NCBI GenBank assembly: GCA_963757115.1
Contig: CAVWQV010000008.1
Coordinates: forward strand, 371,137 to 435,136
Direction: 5' to 3'
DNA: 64,000 nt
Source of the DNA: CAVWQV01 sp963757115
GTDB taxonomy: Bacteria > Pseudomonadota > Alphaproteobacteria > Acetobacterales > Acetobacteraceae
Shown here piece after piece: positions 8,806 through 19,005 of the stretch. The notes beneath the pieces were generated by a model that ran no database searches, was not told where the DNA came from, and was given only the letters and a program-made list of their open reading frames with translations. Every line of letters begins with the position of its first letter. The first letter of the stretch is position 1. The translations under genes and the position numbers were made by a program.

Positions 8806-11034
8806 ATGCGCCTGCTCGATCCCGTGCTGCTCGCGGCCCGCGCGCTGCCGTCCGCGCCCCGCGCCTTGTTCCCCCGTCGTCGGCGGATGGAGCAGCGTCT
8901 CCGGCGCTTCCCGATCGGGCGTCTGCCCATCGAGCGGCCGGTCTTGATCCGGTGGAACGAGCACGCTGTCCCGTTTATCGAGGCCGAGCGCGACGGCGAT
9001 CTCGCTTTCGCGCTCGGGCTGGTCCACGCCCACCTGCGCGAGGGCCAGTTGGCGCTCGCCAAGCGCCTCGCCTACGGGCGCACGGCGGAGATCATCGGCG
9101 CGCGCGGCCGGGATATCGACCACACGCTCCGCATCATCGGCCTTTCCGACGCGGCGCCCGCGGTCGAGGCGGCCATGCCGGAGGAGACACGGGCCTGGCT
9201 GCAGGCCTTCGTCGATGGCCTGAACTGGTATCAGGATCACGTGGATGGCACGCCCCCCGAATACGGGTTGCTCGGCTTGCGGCGCGAGCGCTGGCTGGTC
9301 CGTGACCTCCTCGCGATCGGTCGTCTGGCCGGCATCGACATCAACTGGGTAACCTATTTCGGGCTGATCGCCGACCGTGCGACCGCGTCCTGGCCGGCGC
9401 TCTGGCAGCGCATCTTGAGTGCGGGCAATGGTGGCGCGTGGAGCTTCGGTGAGGAAGACCGGCAAGCGGCGGTGATCGGCACGCTCGCCGCGTTCAGCCG
9501 CGGCGGTGGCAGCAACTGCGTCGTAGTGTCGCCGGAGCGCAGCGCGACAGGCGGCGCGCTGCTGGCGAGCGACCCGCATCTGCCGCTTATGTTGCCCAAT
9601 CTCTGGGTGCTTGCCGGCGTGCGCTCGCCGTCGTTCAACGTGGTGGGGCTAATGCCGGCGGGATTGCCGATCTTCGGCCTCGGCCGTTCCCCGCACATGG
9701 CATGGGGCGGCACCAACATGCGGGCGGCCGTGAGCGACCTGTTCGATGTCGGAAGCGAGCGGCTGGAAAGCCGCGTCGAGCGCCTTCGCACCCGGACGGG
9801 GCGCACCCGGGAGGTCACCGTGCGTCGCTCCTCGCTCGGCCCTGTTCTGTCCGACTCGCCGCTGTTCCGCTCGCGGCCGGGCGAGGTGATCGCGCTGCGC
9901 TGGATGGGGCAGGAGGCGAGCGACGAGATCACGGCTTTCCTTCGAGTGGCGCGGGCGGAAACCCCCGAGGCGTTCCGGGCGGCGTTTGCGACCTACGCGG
10001 TCGGGCCGCAGAACATGCAGTTCGCCGACCGGGCCGGGAACATCGGGCAGGTGATGGCGACCTGGCTGCCGCGCCGCTCGTACCAGCGTCCGCCTGACAT
10101 GGTGTTGGACGGGGCGGACCCCGCATTCGGGTGGCACGGCTGGGCGACCGTGCTCGATCTGCCGTTCGCACTTAATCCGCCGGCGGGCTTTCTCGCGACC
10201 GCCAACAATCCGCCGACCCGATCGCCCGTGCCCGTCGGGTTCATCTTCATCACCTCCGAGCGGGTGCAACGGCTACAGGCGATACTGGGCGCGAAACCCA
10301 AGCTTTCTGTGCAGGATTTGCACGATCTCCAGCTCGACGTCGTTTCCCCGGCGTCGTTCGCGCTGAACAAGGGCCTGCTCCGACTGTTGGACGAGGCAGG
10401 CTTGGGCGCGGAGGCGCCCGCGCTGCTCCGCTCCTGGGACGGCGGCTATGGCGTCCGCGCCCGCGAGCCGGTGCTGTTCGAAACCATGCTGTTTCATGTG
10501 GTGGACGGGCTCGCGCGACTGAGCGAGGCGCCTGGACGCCGCGACTGGAACCAGATCGTCAGCTTCCTGCTCGCCGATCTAGCCGCGCTCGAGCCCGACG
10601 CGCGGCAAAACCTGTTGCGCCAGGCGCTGGCCGACGCGGCGGTGGACGCGGCGCGGTTCGGAGCATGGGGTGAGATGCACGTGATGCGCGCGCAATCGCT
10701 GCTCGCCAATATTCCCGTGCTTGGCCGAAGGTTCCGCGTTCGACGAGTACGCGGTCGGCGGCTCGCGGGAAACGGTGATGAAGTCGTTTCACGGCTTGGT
10801 GCGCGAACGGCACCCGGCGGTCTACGGCACGCAGGCTCGGTTCGTTGCCGATATGGCCGACCCGGACGGGACGGAGGCGGTGTTGTTCGGCGGCCAGGAC
10901 GGCTGGCTCGGCAGCGCCAACTTTGCCGACCAGTTGCCGTTGTTTAAACAGGGCAAGTATCTGCGCTTGCCGCTCACGCCGGATGCGGTGGCGCGGGCTT
11001 ACCCGATCGTGCAGCGGCTCGAACCGCGGCCCAT
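8806..11034 (+). CDS. Penicillin-acylase-type amidase (Ntn hydrolase), frameshifted
   Basis: A member of the penicillin amidase (S45) family, which hydrolyses amide bonds of N-acyl compounds such as beta-lactams, acyl-homoserine lactones or acyl-amino acids. An alpha-chain-like region is followed by the catalytic site: GGG-SN with the N-terminal nucleophile serine at about residue 236, then CVVV. The beta chain follows with ASDPHLPL and GLGRSPHMAWGGTN. No clear signal peptide is seen, which is unusual for the family. One extra base near 10737 splits the gene (ANIPVLGRRFR continues as FDEYAVGGSRETV). The end is not defined by a stop in this frame. A second indel just before 11033 would give the expected ATGA overlap with the next gene. 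Total length would be about 742 residues. Confidence 0.88.
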
Positions 11035-12549
11035 GATCGACGCGACCCCGCTGCTTCGCGCCTATGCGCGCCGCCGCCTCGCCGTTCTCGGCGCGCGAGA
11101 ATGCGGCTTCGATGCAGCAACGCCAGCTCCGTCGCCTGCTGCGCCGCGCCGCCTCGACCGCGTTCGGCCGGGCACACGGCTTCGCCGCCATCCGGAACGT
11201 GGCCGACTTCCAGGCGCGCGTGCCGCTGCGCCGTTACGAGGATTTCTGGCGGGAGGACTGGTCGCCACGGTTTCCGCGTGTGGCCGGTGCCACCTGGCCG
11301 GGCCGCACGCCGTTCTTCGCGCTCTCCTCGGGAACCAGCAGCGGCACGACCAAATACATCCCGGTCAGCGCCGATATGATCAGGAGCAATCGGCGCGCCG
11401 CGCTCGACGTCCTCGTGCACCACGTCGCGCACCGTCCACATAGCCGGGTGCTCAGGCGGCAAGAGCTTCCTGCTGGGAGGCAGCACCGACCTCCGTACGG
11501 AGGCGCCGGGCATTCGCAGCGGCGACCTGAGCGGCATTGCGGCGGCGCGCGTGCCGTTCTGGGCGCGCGCCTACAGCTTTCCCCCGCCGAGCCTGGCCCT
11601 CGTCGCCGACTGGGACCGCAAGCTGGACCTGCTCGCACGCCGCTCCCTCCAGGAGCCGATCCGCAGCCTCAGTGGCACGCCGAGCTGGCTGCTGCTCTTG
11701 TTCGAGCGCTTGGCGTCACTTCGCCCCGACCGACCCCGGCATCTGCAGTCATTCTATCCCGGCCTCGAGTTGCTGGTGCATGGCGGCGTCAGCTTCGCGC
11801 CCTACCGCGCCGCCTTCGAGGCGTGGCTCGCGGATAGCCGCACCGAGCTGCGCGAAGTGTATCCTGCGAGCGAGGGGTTCATCGCGGTGGCCGACCGCGG
11901 CGCGGGCGAGGGAATGCGCCTCATCCTCGACAACGGCCTGTTCTTCGAGTTCGTGCCCGTGGCGGAGCTCGACACCCCCGCGCCGACACGGCACTGGGTG
12001 GGCAACGCCGAGACCGGCGTCGAATACGCGCTGGTGCTCAGCACGTGCGCCGGGCTGTGGTCTTACGTGCTCGGCGACGTGGTGCGGCTGGTGAGCCGCG
12101 CGCCGCCGCGCCTCTTGGTCACCGGCCGCACGTCCTACTACCTGTCCGCGTTCGGCGAGCACTTGAGCGGCGGGGAGATCGAGGCGGCGGTGCTCCGGGC
12201 GGCCGAGGCGATAGGCGAGCGCGCGTCGGAGTTCGCGGTCGGGTCGGAAACAACGGGCGCGCGAGGGCGGCACGCGTTTATCGTCGAGTTCGCCGGCGCG
12301 CCCCCCGGCGGCGAGGCGGCGGCCCGCTTCGGCGCGGTTCTGGATGCTGCCTTGTCCGGCGCCAACGAGGACTACCGGGCGCACCGCGAAGGCGGCCAGC
12401 TTCTGCCGCCGCGCCTCGTCGCTGCGCCCCCCGGCACGTTCGAGGCCTGGATGCGGGCGCGGGGACGGTTGGGCGGGCAAAACAAGGTGCCCAGGGTCAT
12501 CACGGACCCACAACTGCTTGGTTCTCTCGAACGGCAAGCGGGGACATAG
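11033..12549 (+). CDS. GH3-type acyl-acid amide synthetase, frameshifted
   Basis: A bacterial homologue of plant GH3 enzymes, which adenylate carboxylic acids (auxin, jasmonate, benzoates) and couple them to amino acids. The three nucleotide-binding motifs are visible: SSGTSSGTTKYIP near 11325, YPASEGFIAV near 11860 and the tyrosine-valine loop through STCAGLWSYVLGDVVRL near 12040. The N-terminus begins MIDATPLLRAYARRRLA at the ATG at 11033. Indels near 11095 and 11453 separate three frames that join exactly into one protein of about 505 residues, a normal bacterial GH3 size. It overlaps or abuts the amidase gene. What it conjugates is unknown. The family call is firm. Confidence 0.88.
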
Positions 12550-12603
12550 TGCCTCCGGCCGCTTTGCCCCATATAAGTGCCGTCAGTTAGCGGAGGAGCG
12601 TCG

Positions 12604-13167
12604 ATGACGGATCAGGTGAAGCCCGGCCAGGAGGTCGCGACCCTGGGCGGCGGGTGCTTCTGGTGCCTCGAAGCCGTGTTCAAGGACCTGGAAGGCGTCT
12701 ATTCGGTGACGTCCGGCTACGCGGGCGGCCTCGTCGCCAATCCGAGTTACCATCAGGTGTGCTCCGGCCGCACCGGCCACGCCGAGGTCGTGCAGGTGGT
12801 GTTCGACCCCGCCGTCCTCTCCTACGAGGATCTGCTCCGGGTATTTTTCACGATCCACGACCCGACGACACGCGACCGGCAGGGCAATGACGTCGGCACG
12901 CAATACCGCTCCATCATCCTCGCCCATTCCGACGAGCAGCGGGCGACCGCGGACCGCGTGATCCGGGAAGTGACCGAGGCGAAGATTTGGCCCGCGCCGC
13001 TAGTGACGGAGGTGGAACGGCTCACCGCGTTCTACGAAGCCGAGCCCGAGCATCACGACTATTACGCGCGCAATCCTTACGCCGGTTACTGCCAGGTGGT
13101 GGTAGCGCCGAAAGTGGCGAAGTTCCGCAAGTCGTTCTCGCACCGCCTCAAGTCCCGCGCCGCGTAG
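12604..13167 (+). CDS. msrA: Peptide methionine sulfoxide reductase MsrA
   Basis: MsrA reduces the S-epimer of methionine sulfoxide in proteins and free amino acid. The catalytic GCFWCLE motif is at about residues 17-23, followed by GYAGG, GHAEVVQVVFDP, HDPTTRDRQGNDVGTQYRS and the substrate-binding HHDYYARNPYAGYC. A good ribosome-binding site (CGGAGGA at 12591-12597) fixes the ATG at 12604, although the frame is open further upstream. 187 residues is normal. It stands alone between the GH3 gene and the acyl-CoA dehydrogenases. Confidence 0.96.
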   Translation: MTDQVKPGQEVATLGGGCFWCLEAVFKDLEGVYSVTSGYAGGLVANPSYHQVCSGRTGHAEVVQVVFDPAVLSYEDLLRVFFTIHDPTTRDRQGNDVGTQYRSIILAHSDEQRATADRVIREVTEAKIWPAPLVTEVERLTAFYEAEPEHHDYYARNPYAGYCQVVVAPKVAKFRKSFSHRLKSRAA

Positions 13168-13248
13168 CGCCGTCGCTCCGGTTCCGAGCCCTCGACCTTT
13201 TGGGCAGAGGGCCTAACCGAGCGCCGCGTCCAAGCACAGGAGCACCGT

Positions 13249-14447
13249 ATGGACCTGAACTTTACGCCTGAAGAGGTTGCTTTCCGCGACGAGGCGCGGC
13301 GCTTCTTCCGCGAGGAGTTCCCGGCCGAGATTCGCGAGAAGGTGGCGTCGGGCCATCACCTTACCAAGGAAGAAACGATCCGCGCGCAGCGTGTGCTGAA
13401 CGCGCGAGGCTGGGCCGTTCCAAACTGGCCGGTGCAATGGGGTGGGCAGAATTGGACCCCGGTGCAGGTCTACATGTACCAGGACGAGATGCAGCTCGCG
13501 AACGTGCCGCCGCCACTGCCGTTCAACGCATCCATGGTCGGCCCGGTGATCGCCCAGTTCGGCAGCGAGGAGCAGAAGCGCCGGTTCCTGCCGCGTGCGG
13601 CCAATCTCGACGATTGGTGGTGCCAGGGCTTCTCCGAGCCCGGCTCCGGCTCCGATCTCGCATCGCTCCGCACCAAGGCGGAGCGGCGCGGCGACAAGTG
13701 GATCATCAACGGCCAGAAGACCTGGACCACGCTCGCGCAGCACGCCGACTGGATTTTCTGCCTATGCCGCACGGACCCCGCGGCCAAGAAGCAGGAAGGC
13801 ATCTCCTTCATCGTGTTCCCGATGGACAGCAAGGGGATCACGGTGCGCCCGATCCAGACGATCGACGGCGGGCACGAGGTCAACGAAGTGTTCTTCGATG
13901 ACGTCGAAGTGCCCGCGGAGAACCTGATCGGGCAGGAGAACAAGGGCTGGGACTACGCCAAGTTCCTGCTCGGCAACGAGCGCACCGGCATCGCGCGCGT
14001 CGGCGCGTCGAAGGCCAAGGTGGCGCGCATCAAGAAGCTCGCCGAATTGGAGCCGTTGGGCGAGCGCGCGCTGATCGATGATCCGAAATTCCGCGAAAAG
14101 CTTGCCGCAATCGAAGTGGACCTTAAGGCGCTGGAGATGACGCAGCTCCGCGTGGTGGCGGCCGAGCGCAATGCGGTGAAGGGCAAGCCGAACCCAGCCT
14201 CCTCAATCCTGAAGCTGAAGGGGTCGGTGATCCAGCAGCAGCTGACCGAGCTGGCGATCGAGGTGGTCGGCCCGTTCGCGATGCCTTACCAGCCGGTGGA
14301 GGCCGGACAGAACGAGCCGGTGATCGGGCCCGAGGACGCACGACGGAGGCGGCTCCCGACTACTTCAACTATCGCAAAGTCTCGATCTACGGCGGCTCCA
14401 ACGAGATCCAGCGCAACATCGTGGCCAAGGCGATCCTGGGACTTTGA
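13249..14447 (+). CDS. Acyl-CoA dehydrogenase, frameshifted near its 3' end
   Basis: An FAD-dependent acyl-CoA dehydrogenase introducing a 2,3 double bond into an acyl-CoA. Signature parts include WWCQGFSEPGSGSDLASL (FAD and substrate binding), VPAENLIGQENKGWDYAK and GNERTGIARVG. Near 14338 one base is lost or gained. The true C-terminus, DYFNYRKVSIYGGSNEIQRN up to the TGA at 14445-14447, is in the other frame. That tail carries the conserved SIYGGSNEIQRNI motif. The protein would have about 399 residues. The following gene is a second, shorter dehydrogenase, a pairing known for heterodimeric enzymes acting on bulky acyl-CoAs such as steroid side chains; here that role is inference. Confidence 0.92.
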
Positions 14448-14460
14448 TCTTCTACCCGCC

Positions 14461-14539
14461 GTCATCCCGGACGCGCGAAGCGACGATGACCAGGCCGCGG
14501 ACCCAGGCCCGCCTGGATCCCGGCTTCCGCCGGGATGAC
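14461..14539. repeat. Intergenic inverted repeat
   Basis: GTCATCCCGG at 14461-14470 is exactly complementary to CCGGGATGAC at 14530-14539, between the two acyl-CoA dehydrogenase genes. A second, inner pair (ATCCCGG with GCCGGGAT) makes the 3' part a tight hairpin. It resembles the short palindromic GTCATCCCGG elements scattered between genes in Alphaproteobacteria. It may also attenuate the downstream gene. Confidence 0.7.
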
Positions 14540-14558
14540 AGTTTAGGAACCGGAGACC

Positions 14559-15714
14559 ATGGACTTCGACCTCACCGAAGAGCAACGGCTTCTCAAGGAC
14601 AGCGTCGATCGGCTGATCGCTGATCGATACGAGTTCGAGTTCGCGCAAGAAGATCATGGCGGAGCCCGACGGCTGGAGCCGCGACATCTGGGCGCAATAC
14701 GCCGAACTCGGCATTCTCGGCCTGCCGTTCGAGGAGCGGCACGGCGGTTTCGGCGGCGGGCCGGTCGAGACGGCCATCGTCATGGAAGCGTTCGGCCGCG
14801 GTCTCGTGCTCGAACCATACTTCGCGACCGTGATTCTCGGGGCGGGCTTGGTGCGGGCCGCGGGCGACGAGGCGCTGCAGGCGGCGCTGTTGCCGGAGGT
14901 GGCGGCCGGTAAGCAGCTGCTCGCCTTCGCGCATGTCGAGCGACAGTCGCGCTTCAGCCTGGCTGACGTGCTCACCACCGCGAAGCGCGACGGCGACGCC
15001 TGGGTGCTCGACGGGACGAAAAGCGTGGTGCTGCACGGCGACGTCGCCGACAAGCTGTTCGTCACGGCGCGCGTTGCCGGAAATCGCCGCGACCGCGACG
15101 GCATCGGCCTTTTCATGGTCGATGCCAAGGCGCCGGGTGTGTCGCGGCAGGGCTATCGGACGCAGGACAATCTGCGGGCGGCGGAGGTGACGCTAGCCGG
15201 CGCGCGCGCCGAGGCCGTGCTGGGCGAACCCGCTGCCGCGCTGCCCGCCATCGAGCGCGTGGTGGACGAGGCGATCGCCGCCTTGTGCGCGGAAAGCGTG
15301 GGCGTGCTCACGTCCATGCAGGAACTCACGGTCGACTACCTCAAGACGCGCAAGCAATTCGGGGTGGCGATCGGCTCCTTTCAGGCCCTGCAGCACCGCG
15401 CGGTGGACATGCTGGTTTCTGTTGAGCAGGCGCGCAGTATGGCGTTGTTCGCTGGCGTGATGGCGGCCGATCCCGATCCCACCGAGCGAGAGAAGGCGAT
15501 CTCCGCCGCCAAGGTGCAGATCGGCCGCTCCGGCAAGCATGTGGGCGAGGAAGCGGTGCAGCTGCACGGCGGCATTGGTGTCACCATGGAGTACAAGGTC
15601 GGCCACTACTTCAAGCGGCAGACGATGATCGATCTCATGTTCGGCACCGCCGACGAGCACCTTGTGAAGCTCGCCGCAAAGGGCGGGCTGTTCGGGCAGG
15701 CCAAGGCAGCCTGA
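14559..15714 (+). CDS. Acyl-CoA dehydrogenase, second subunit type, frameshifted near the start
   Basis: An acyl-CoA dehydrogenase family protein of about 385 residues. It begins MDFDLTEEQRLLKDSVDRL at 14559 with a GGAG ribosome-binding site. An extra base near 14648 separates this from the rest, which continues KKIMAEPDGWSRDIWAQYAELG. The C-terminal half has the QFGVAIGSFQALQHRAVDM helix and the VQLHGGIGVTMEYKVGHYFKR motif typical of the family. Its middle is divergent and lacks an obvious SEPGSGSD motif, as in the beta-like partner of paired dehydrogenases. It follows the first dehydrogenase closely and is probably co-transcribed. Confidence 0.9.
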
Positions 15715-15789
15715 CATCGGTTCGAGGTTTTGCTCAAGCGCTCCAGCCCCGGAGGGACCGGGTTCTTTCCGGGGGAGAACGCCTTATTC

Positions 15790-17607
15790 ATGCTGCCGAA
15801 GCTGGCCGTAGCCGTTCTCGGACTGCTTGTCGGGGGGCAAGCCCGAGCGCAACCTCCGCGGCATAACGTGCTGCTGTTCGTGGCCGACGGCCTTCGGCCC
15901 AGCATGGTCAGCCAAGCGACCGCACCGACGATAGTTTCGTTGTGGAACCGGGGCGTGCGCTTCAGCAACGCCTACTCGATGTTCCCGACGTTCACCACCG
16001 CCAACGCAGCATCCATGGCGACCGGGCACAAAGTGGGTGACACCGGCGATTTCAGCAACGTCATCTACACGGGGTTCAAGGTGCCGGGCGCGGGCGACAG
16101 TGTCACGCCGTTCCTGGAGAACGACCCGGTGCTCGGCGACGTGGACGCGCACTTCGCGGGCGACTACCTCCACCAGGAGACGGTGATGCGCGCCGCGCGC
16201 CTCGCCGGGCTCAGCACGGCGACCATCGGCAAGCTCGGACCCGCGCTGATCTTCGATCATTCGGACCGGTCGGGAAACGGCACAATCGTCATTGACGATC
16301 AGACGGGCCACGGCGGCATCCCGCTCAGCGGGGAGATGCAGAACGGAATGGCGGAGGCGGGGCTGGCTGTGCAGGCGCCCACGCGCGGCGAGAACGCGAA
16401 AGCGGGCGACTTCAAAACCCCCGGGACCGCGGCCGCCAACGTGTCCCAGCAAAGCTATTTCCTGCAAGCCGCGACCAAGGTCGTGCTGCCAATGTTCAAG
16501 GCGCGCGCCAAGCCGTTCATGATGGTGTACTGGTCGCGCGACCCGGACGGCACGCAGCATAACCAGGGCGACAGCCTCAACCGCCTCAGGCCCGGCATCA
16601 ACGGCCCGACCTCGCTCGCCGCCATCCGCAACGCCGATGAGAATCTCGCCGGCTTGCTCGCGGCGCTTGAAGGAGCTCGGGCTCGATCGAGACCACCGAC
16701 GTCATCATCACGTCCGATCACGGGTTTTCCACGATCTCAAAGGAAAGCGAAACGAGCTGGGCGGCCTCGCAGGCAGTACGCCGATGTGGTGCCCCATCAT
16801 CTGCCGCCCGGCTTCGTCGCGGTCGACATCGCGCACGGGCTCAACCTGCCGCTGCTCGATCCCGATGCCAGGGCCGCCCCGGTTGGCGACGGCGAACATC
16901 CGTTTCGCGGGAACGGCCTCATCGGCAATGACGCGGACCACCCACGCGTGGTGGTGGCGGCGAATGGCGGCTCGGACCTTGTCTACCTGCCGGAGGGCGA
17001 TCCTGCGCTCGCGCGCGACGTCGTCGATGTGCTTGCCAAGCAGGACTACGTGAGCGGGCTTTTCGTGTCGGACAGTTTCGGCTTCATCCCCGGCACCCTC
17101 CCGATGTCCGCCATCGACCTCAAGGGCTCGGCGGTGACGCCCATGCCGGCGATCGTGGTCAACTTCCGGAGCTACGCGCTGGGCTGCGCCGAGCCCGAGA
17201 CTTGCACAGTGGAGGTGGCCGACACCGGGCTGCAGCAAGGGCAGGGGATGCACGGCAGCTTCAGCCGTGCCGACACCAACATCATTGGCGGCGCGATCGG
17301 GCCGGATTTCCGCACCGGCTCGACCGACCCGGCTCCCACCAGCAACGCCGACATCGGCAAGACGATGGCGCAACTGCTCGGCCTCGACATTCCCGACACG
17401 GGGCAACTCACCGGGCGGGTCATCAGCGAAGCGCTGCCGGGAGGCAGTGTCCCGCAATGGCGCCGCGAGCGGCAAGCGTCCTCGCAGCCTGACGCCGGCG
17501 GGCGGACGACGGCAGTGGAGATGATTACAGTCGGGACGACGCGCTACTTCAAGGCCGCCGGCTACCCGGGCCGGACCCAGGGTTTGCCCGAGGGGCCGAC
17601 GGACTGA
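15790..17607 (+). CDS. Exported alkaline-phosphatase-superfamily phosphodiesterase, double frameshift
   Basis: A secreted type I phosphodiesterase or nucleotide pyrophosphatase. The signal peptide MLPKLAVAVLGLLVGGQARA begins at the ATG at 15790. The first metal ligand is in FVADGLRP and the nucleophilic threonine in PTFTTANAASMATGH. The next metal site, ITSDHGFSTIS, is encoded only in another frame between about 16676 and 16765, so two compensating indels must be assumed. The main frame is open on both sides of that patch. The C-terminal half carries GSFSRADTNIIGGAIGPDF, which holds the last metal site. The natural substrate is unknown. Confidence 0.85.
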   Translation: MLPKLAVAVLGLLVGGQARAQPPRHNVLLFVADGLRPSMVSQATAPTIVSLWNRGVRFSNAYSMFPTFTTANAASMATGHKVGDTGDFSNVIYTGFKVPGAGDSVTPFLENDPVLGDVDAHFAGDYLHQETVMRAARLAGLSTATIGKLGPALIFDHSDRSGNGTIVIDDQTGHGGIPLSGEMQNGMAEAGLAVQAPTRGENAKAGDFKTPGTAAANVSQQSYFLQAATKVVLPMFKARAKPFMMVYWSRDPDGTQHNQGDSLNRLRPGINGPTSLAAIRNADENLAGLLAALEGARARSRPPTSSSRPITGFPRSQRKAKRAGRPRRQYADVVPHHLPPGFVAVDIAHGLNLPLLDPDARAAPVGDGEHPFRGNGLIGNDADHPRVVVAANGGSDLVYLPEGDPALARDVVDVLAKQDYVSGLFVSDSFGFIPGTLPMSAIDLKGSAVTPMPAIVVNFRSYALGCAEPETCTVEVADTGLQQGQGMHGSFSRADTNIIGGAIGPDFRTGSTDPAPTSNADIGKTMAQLLGLDIPDTGQLTGRVISEALPGGSVPQWRRERQASSQPDAGGRTTAVEMITVGTTRYFKAAGYPGRTQGLPEGPTD

Positions 17608-17641
17608 GTGCGCTGTTGACAGGCCGTTTCAGGGAGTAAGA

Positions 17642-17706
17642 CCCTCATCCAACCCTTCCCGCAACGGGAGTGGGCTTCTGGCTCGCTCTCTCCTCAGGAG
17701 AGAGCG
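17642..17706. repeat. Intergenic palindromic element
   Basis: CCCTCATCCAACCCTTCCC at 17642-17660 resembles the segment at 63873-63892 inside hsdR. It is followed by a perfect 11-bp inverted repeat with one central base: CGCTCTCTCCT at 17684-17694 and its complement at 17696-17706. It lies between the phosphodiesterase and the VOC gene. It may work as a bidirectional hairpin, but no T-run follows. Confidence 0.65.
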
Positions 17707-17740
17707 CCGGGATGACGGGATTGCAACCCAGGAGCACGCA

Positions 17741-18119
17741 ATGGCGCTGAACGGCCTGAACCACGTATCCACCCGACCAAGCGATCTCGAGGTGACCAAG
17801 GATTTCTACGTGCAGGCGCTCGGCCTCTCGGTCGGCGAGCGCCCCACATTGCCGTTCCCCGGCTACTGGCTGTACTGCGGCAGGCAGGCGGTCATCCACC
17901 TGCTCGGCACCGAACTCGGCGCGGAAGGGGAGCCGCCGGCGACCGGGCGGCTCGACCATGTCGCGTTCGAGGCGACCGGGCTCGACGAGATCAAGGGCCG
18001 ACTCGCCAAGCAGCAGGTCAAGTACCGAAGAGCGAGAAATCGCGTCGGTCAACCTGACCCAGCTATTCCTCCACGATCCGGACGGCGTCGCGGTTGAGAT
18101 CAACTTCCCACACGCCTGA
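17741..18119 (+). CDS. VOC-superfamily (glyoxalase-like) protein, frameshifted
   Basis: A vicinal-oxygen-chelate domain protein of about 126 residues. It begins GLNHVSTRPSDLEVTKDFYV with the first metal-binding histidine, has the RLDHVAFEA strand with the second histidine, and ends LHDPDGVAVEINFPHA with the glutamate ligand. The ending is in another frame: one indel near 18028 must be corrected to reach the TGA at 18117-18119. Family members include glyoxalases, dioxygenases and epimerases. It sits among acyl-CoA dehydrogenase, SDR and CMD genes, so a catabolic role is plausible. Confidence 0.85.
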
Positions 18120-18190
18120 TCCGGCCACAGGCTTTCCGCTCCTTGCCGTCCGCCCTAGTCTCGGCGCGGGAGCGAAGCGGAGGACGGTTC

Positions 18191-18991
18191 ATGCTTAGCC
18201 TTGCCGGCAAGGTGGCGATCGTTTCGGGGGCAGGCTCGGTCGGCCCTGGGTGGGGCAACGGCCGCGCCACCGCCACCTTGTTCGCGCGCCAGGGTGCGCA
18301 GCTGTTCCTGCTGGATCGCAACGCGGACGCGCTCGGCGAGACGCGCGCCATCATCGAAGGCGAGGGAAACGCGGCCGAGACGCGCGTGTGCGACGCGCTC
18401 GATTCCGCGCAAGTGAAGGACGCAGTGGACGCCTGCGTAGCCCGCTTCGGCCGCGTGGACATCCTGGTGAACAACGTCGGCGGCTCGGCGCCCGGCGGCC
18501 CGGTGGAGATGTCGGAAGAAGTCTTCGACGCGCAGATCGATCAGAACCTGAAGACGCGTCTTCTCGGCTGCAAGCACGTGCTGCCGATCATGGAGCGGCA
18601 GGGCAAGGGGGCGATCGTCAACATCGCCTCGGTCGCCGGCCTGCGCGATCACCTGGGGCGGACGCATGTCGGCTACAGCGCGAGCAAGGCCGGCGTGATC
18701 CAGCTGTCACGCAGCACGGGCGTGAAAGTACGCCCGCTCGGCGTGCGCGTGAACACGGTCGTGCCGGGGCTGATGAACACGCCGCTGGTGACGCACCGGC
18801 TGGCCCGGCAGATCGGCAACAACGACGCCGAGGCGCTGATCGCGGACCGGCACCGCCGGGTGCCGATGGGACACATGGGCGATGGCTGGGACGTCGCGCA
18901 CGCCGTGCTGTTCCTCGCCTCCGACGAAGCGCGCTTCATCACCGCGACCGAAATCGTGGTCGACGGCGGCATGATCGCCACCATTCCATAA
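18191..18991 (+). CDS. Short-chain dehydrogenase/reductase
   Basis: A classical SDR of 266 residues. The nucleotide-binding region is GAGSVGPGWGNGRA, a variant of TGxxxGxG. NNVGG matches the NNAG motif, the catalytic serine is in NIASVAG, and the tyrosine-lysine pair is in GYSASKAG. The ATG at 18191 is preceded by a GGAGGA sequence at about 18178. The frame is intact. It is followed 14 bases later by a CMD-family gene, so the two are likely co-transcribed. The substrate cannot be inferred beyond a hydroxyl or keto compound. Confidence 0.92.
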   Translation: MLSLAGKVAIVSGAGSVGPGWGNGRATATLFARQGAQLFLLDRNADALGETRAIIEGEGNAAETRVCDALDSAQVKDAVDACVARFGRVDILVNNVGGSAPGGPVEMSEEVFDAQIDQNLKTRLLGCKHVLPIMERQGKGAIVNIASVAGLRDHLGRTHVGYSASKAGVIQLSRSTGVKVRPLGVRVNTVVPGLMNTPLVTHRLARQIGNNDAEALIADRHRRVPMGHMGDGWDVAHAVLFLASDEARFITATEIVVDGGMIATIP

Positions 18992-19005
18992 AGGCAGGTG
19001 ACCGC

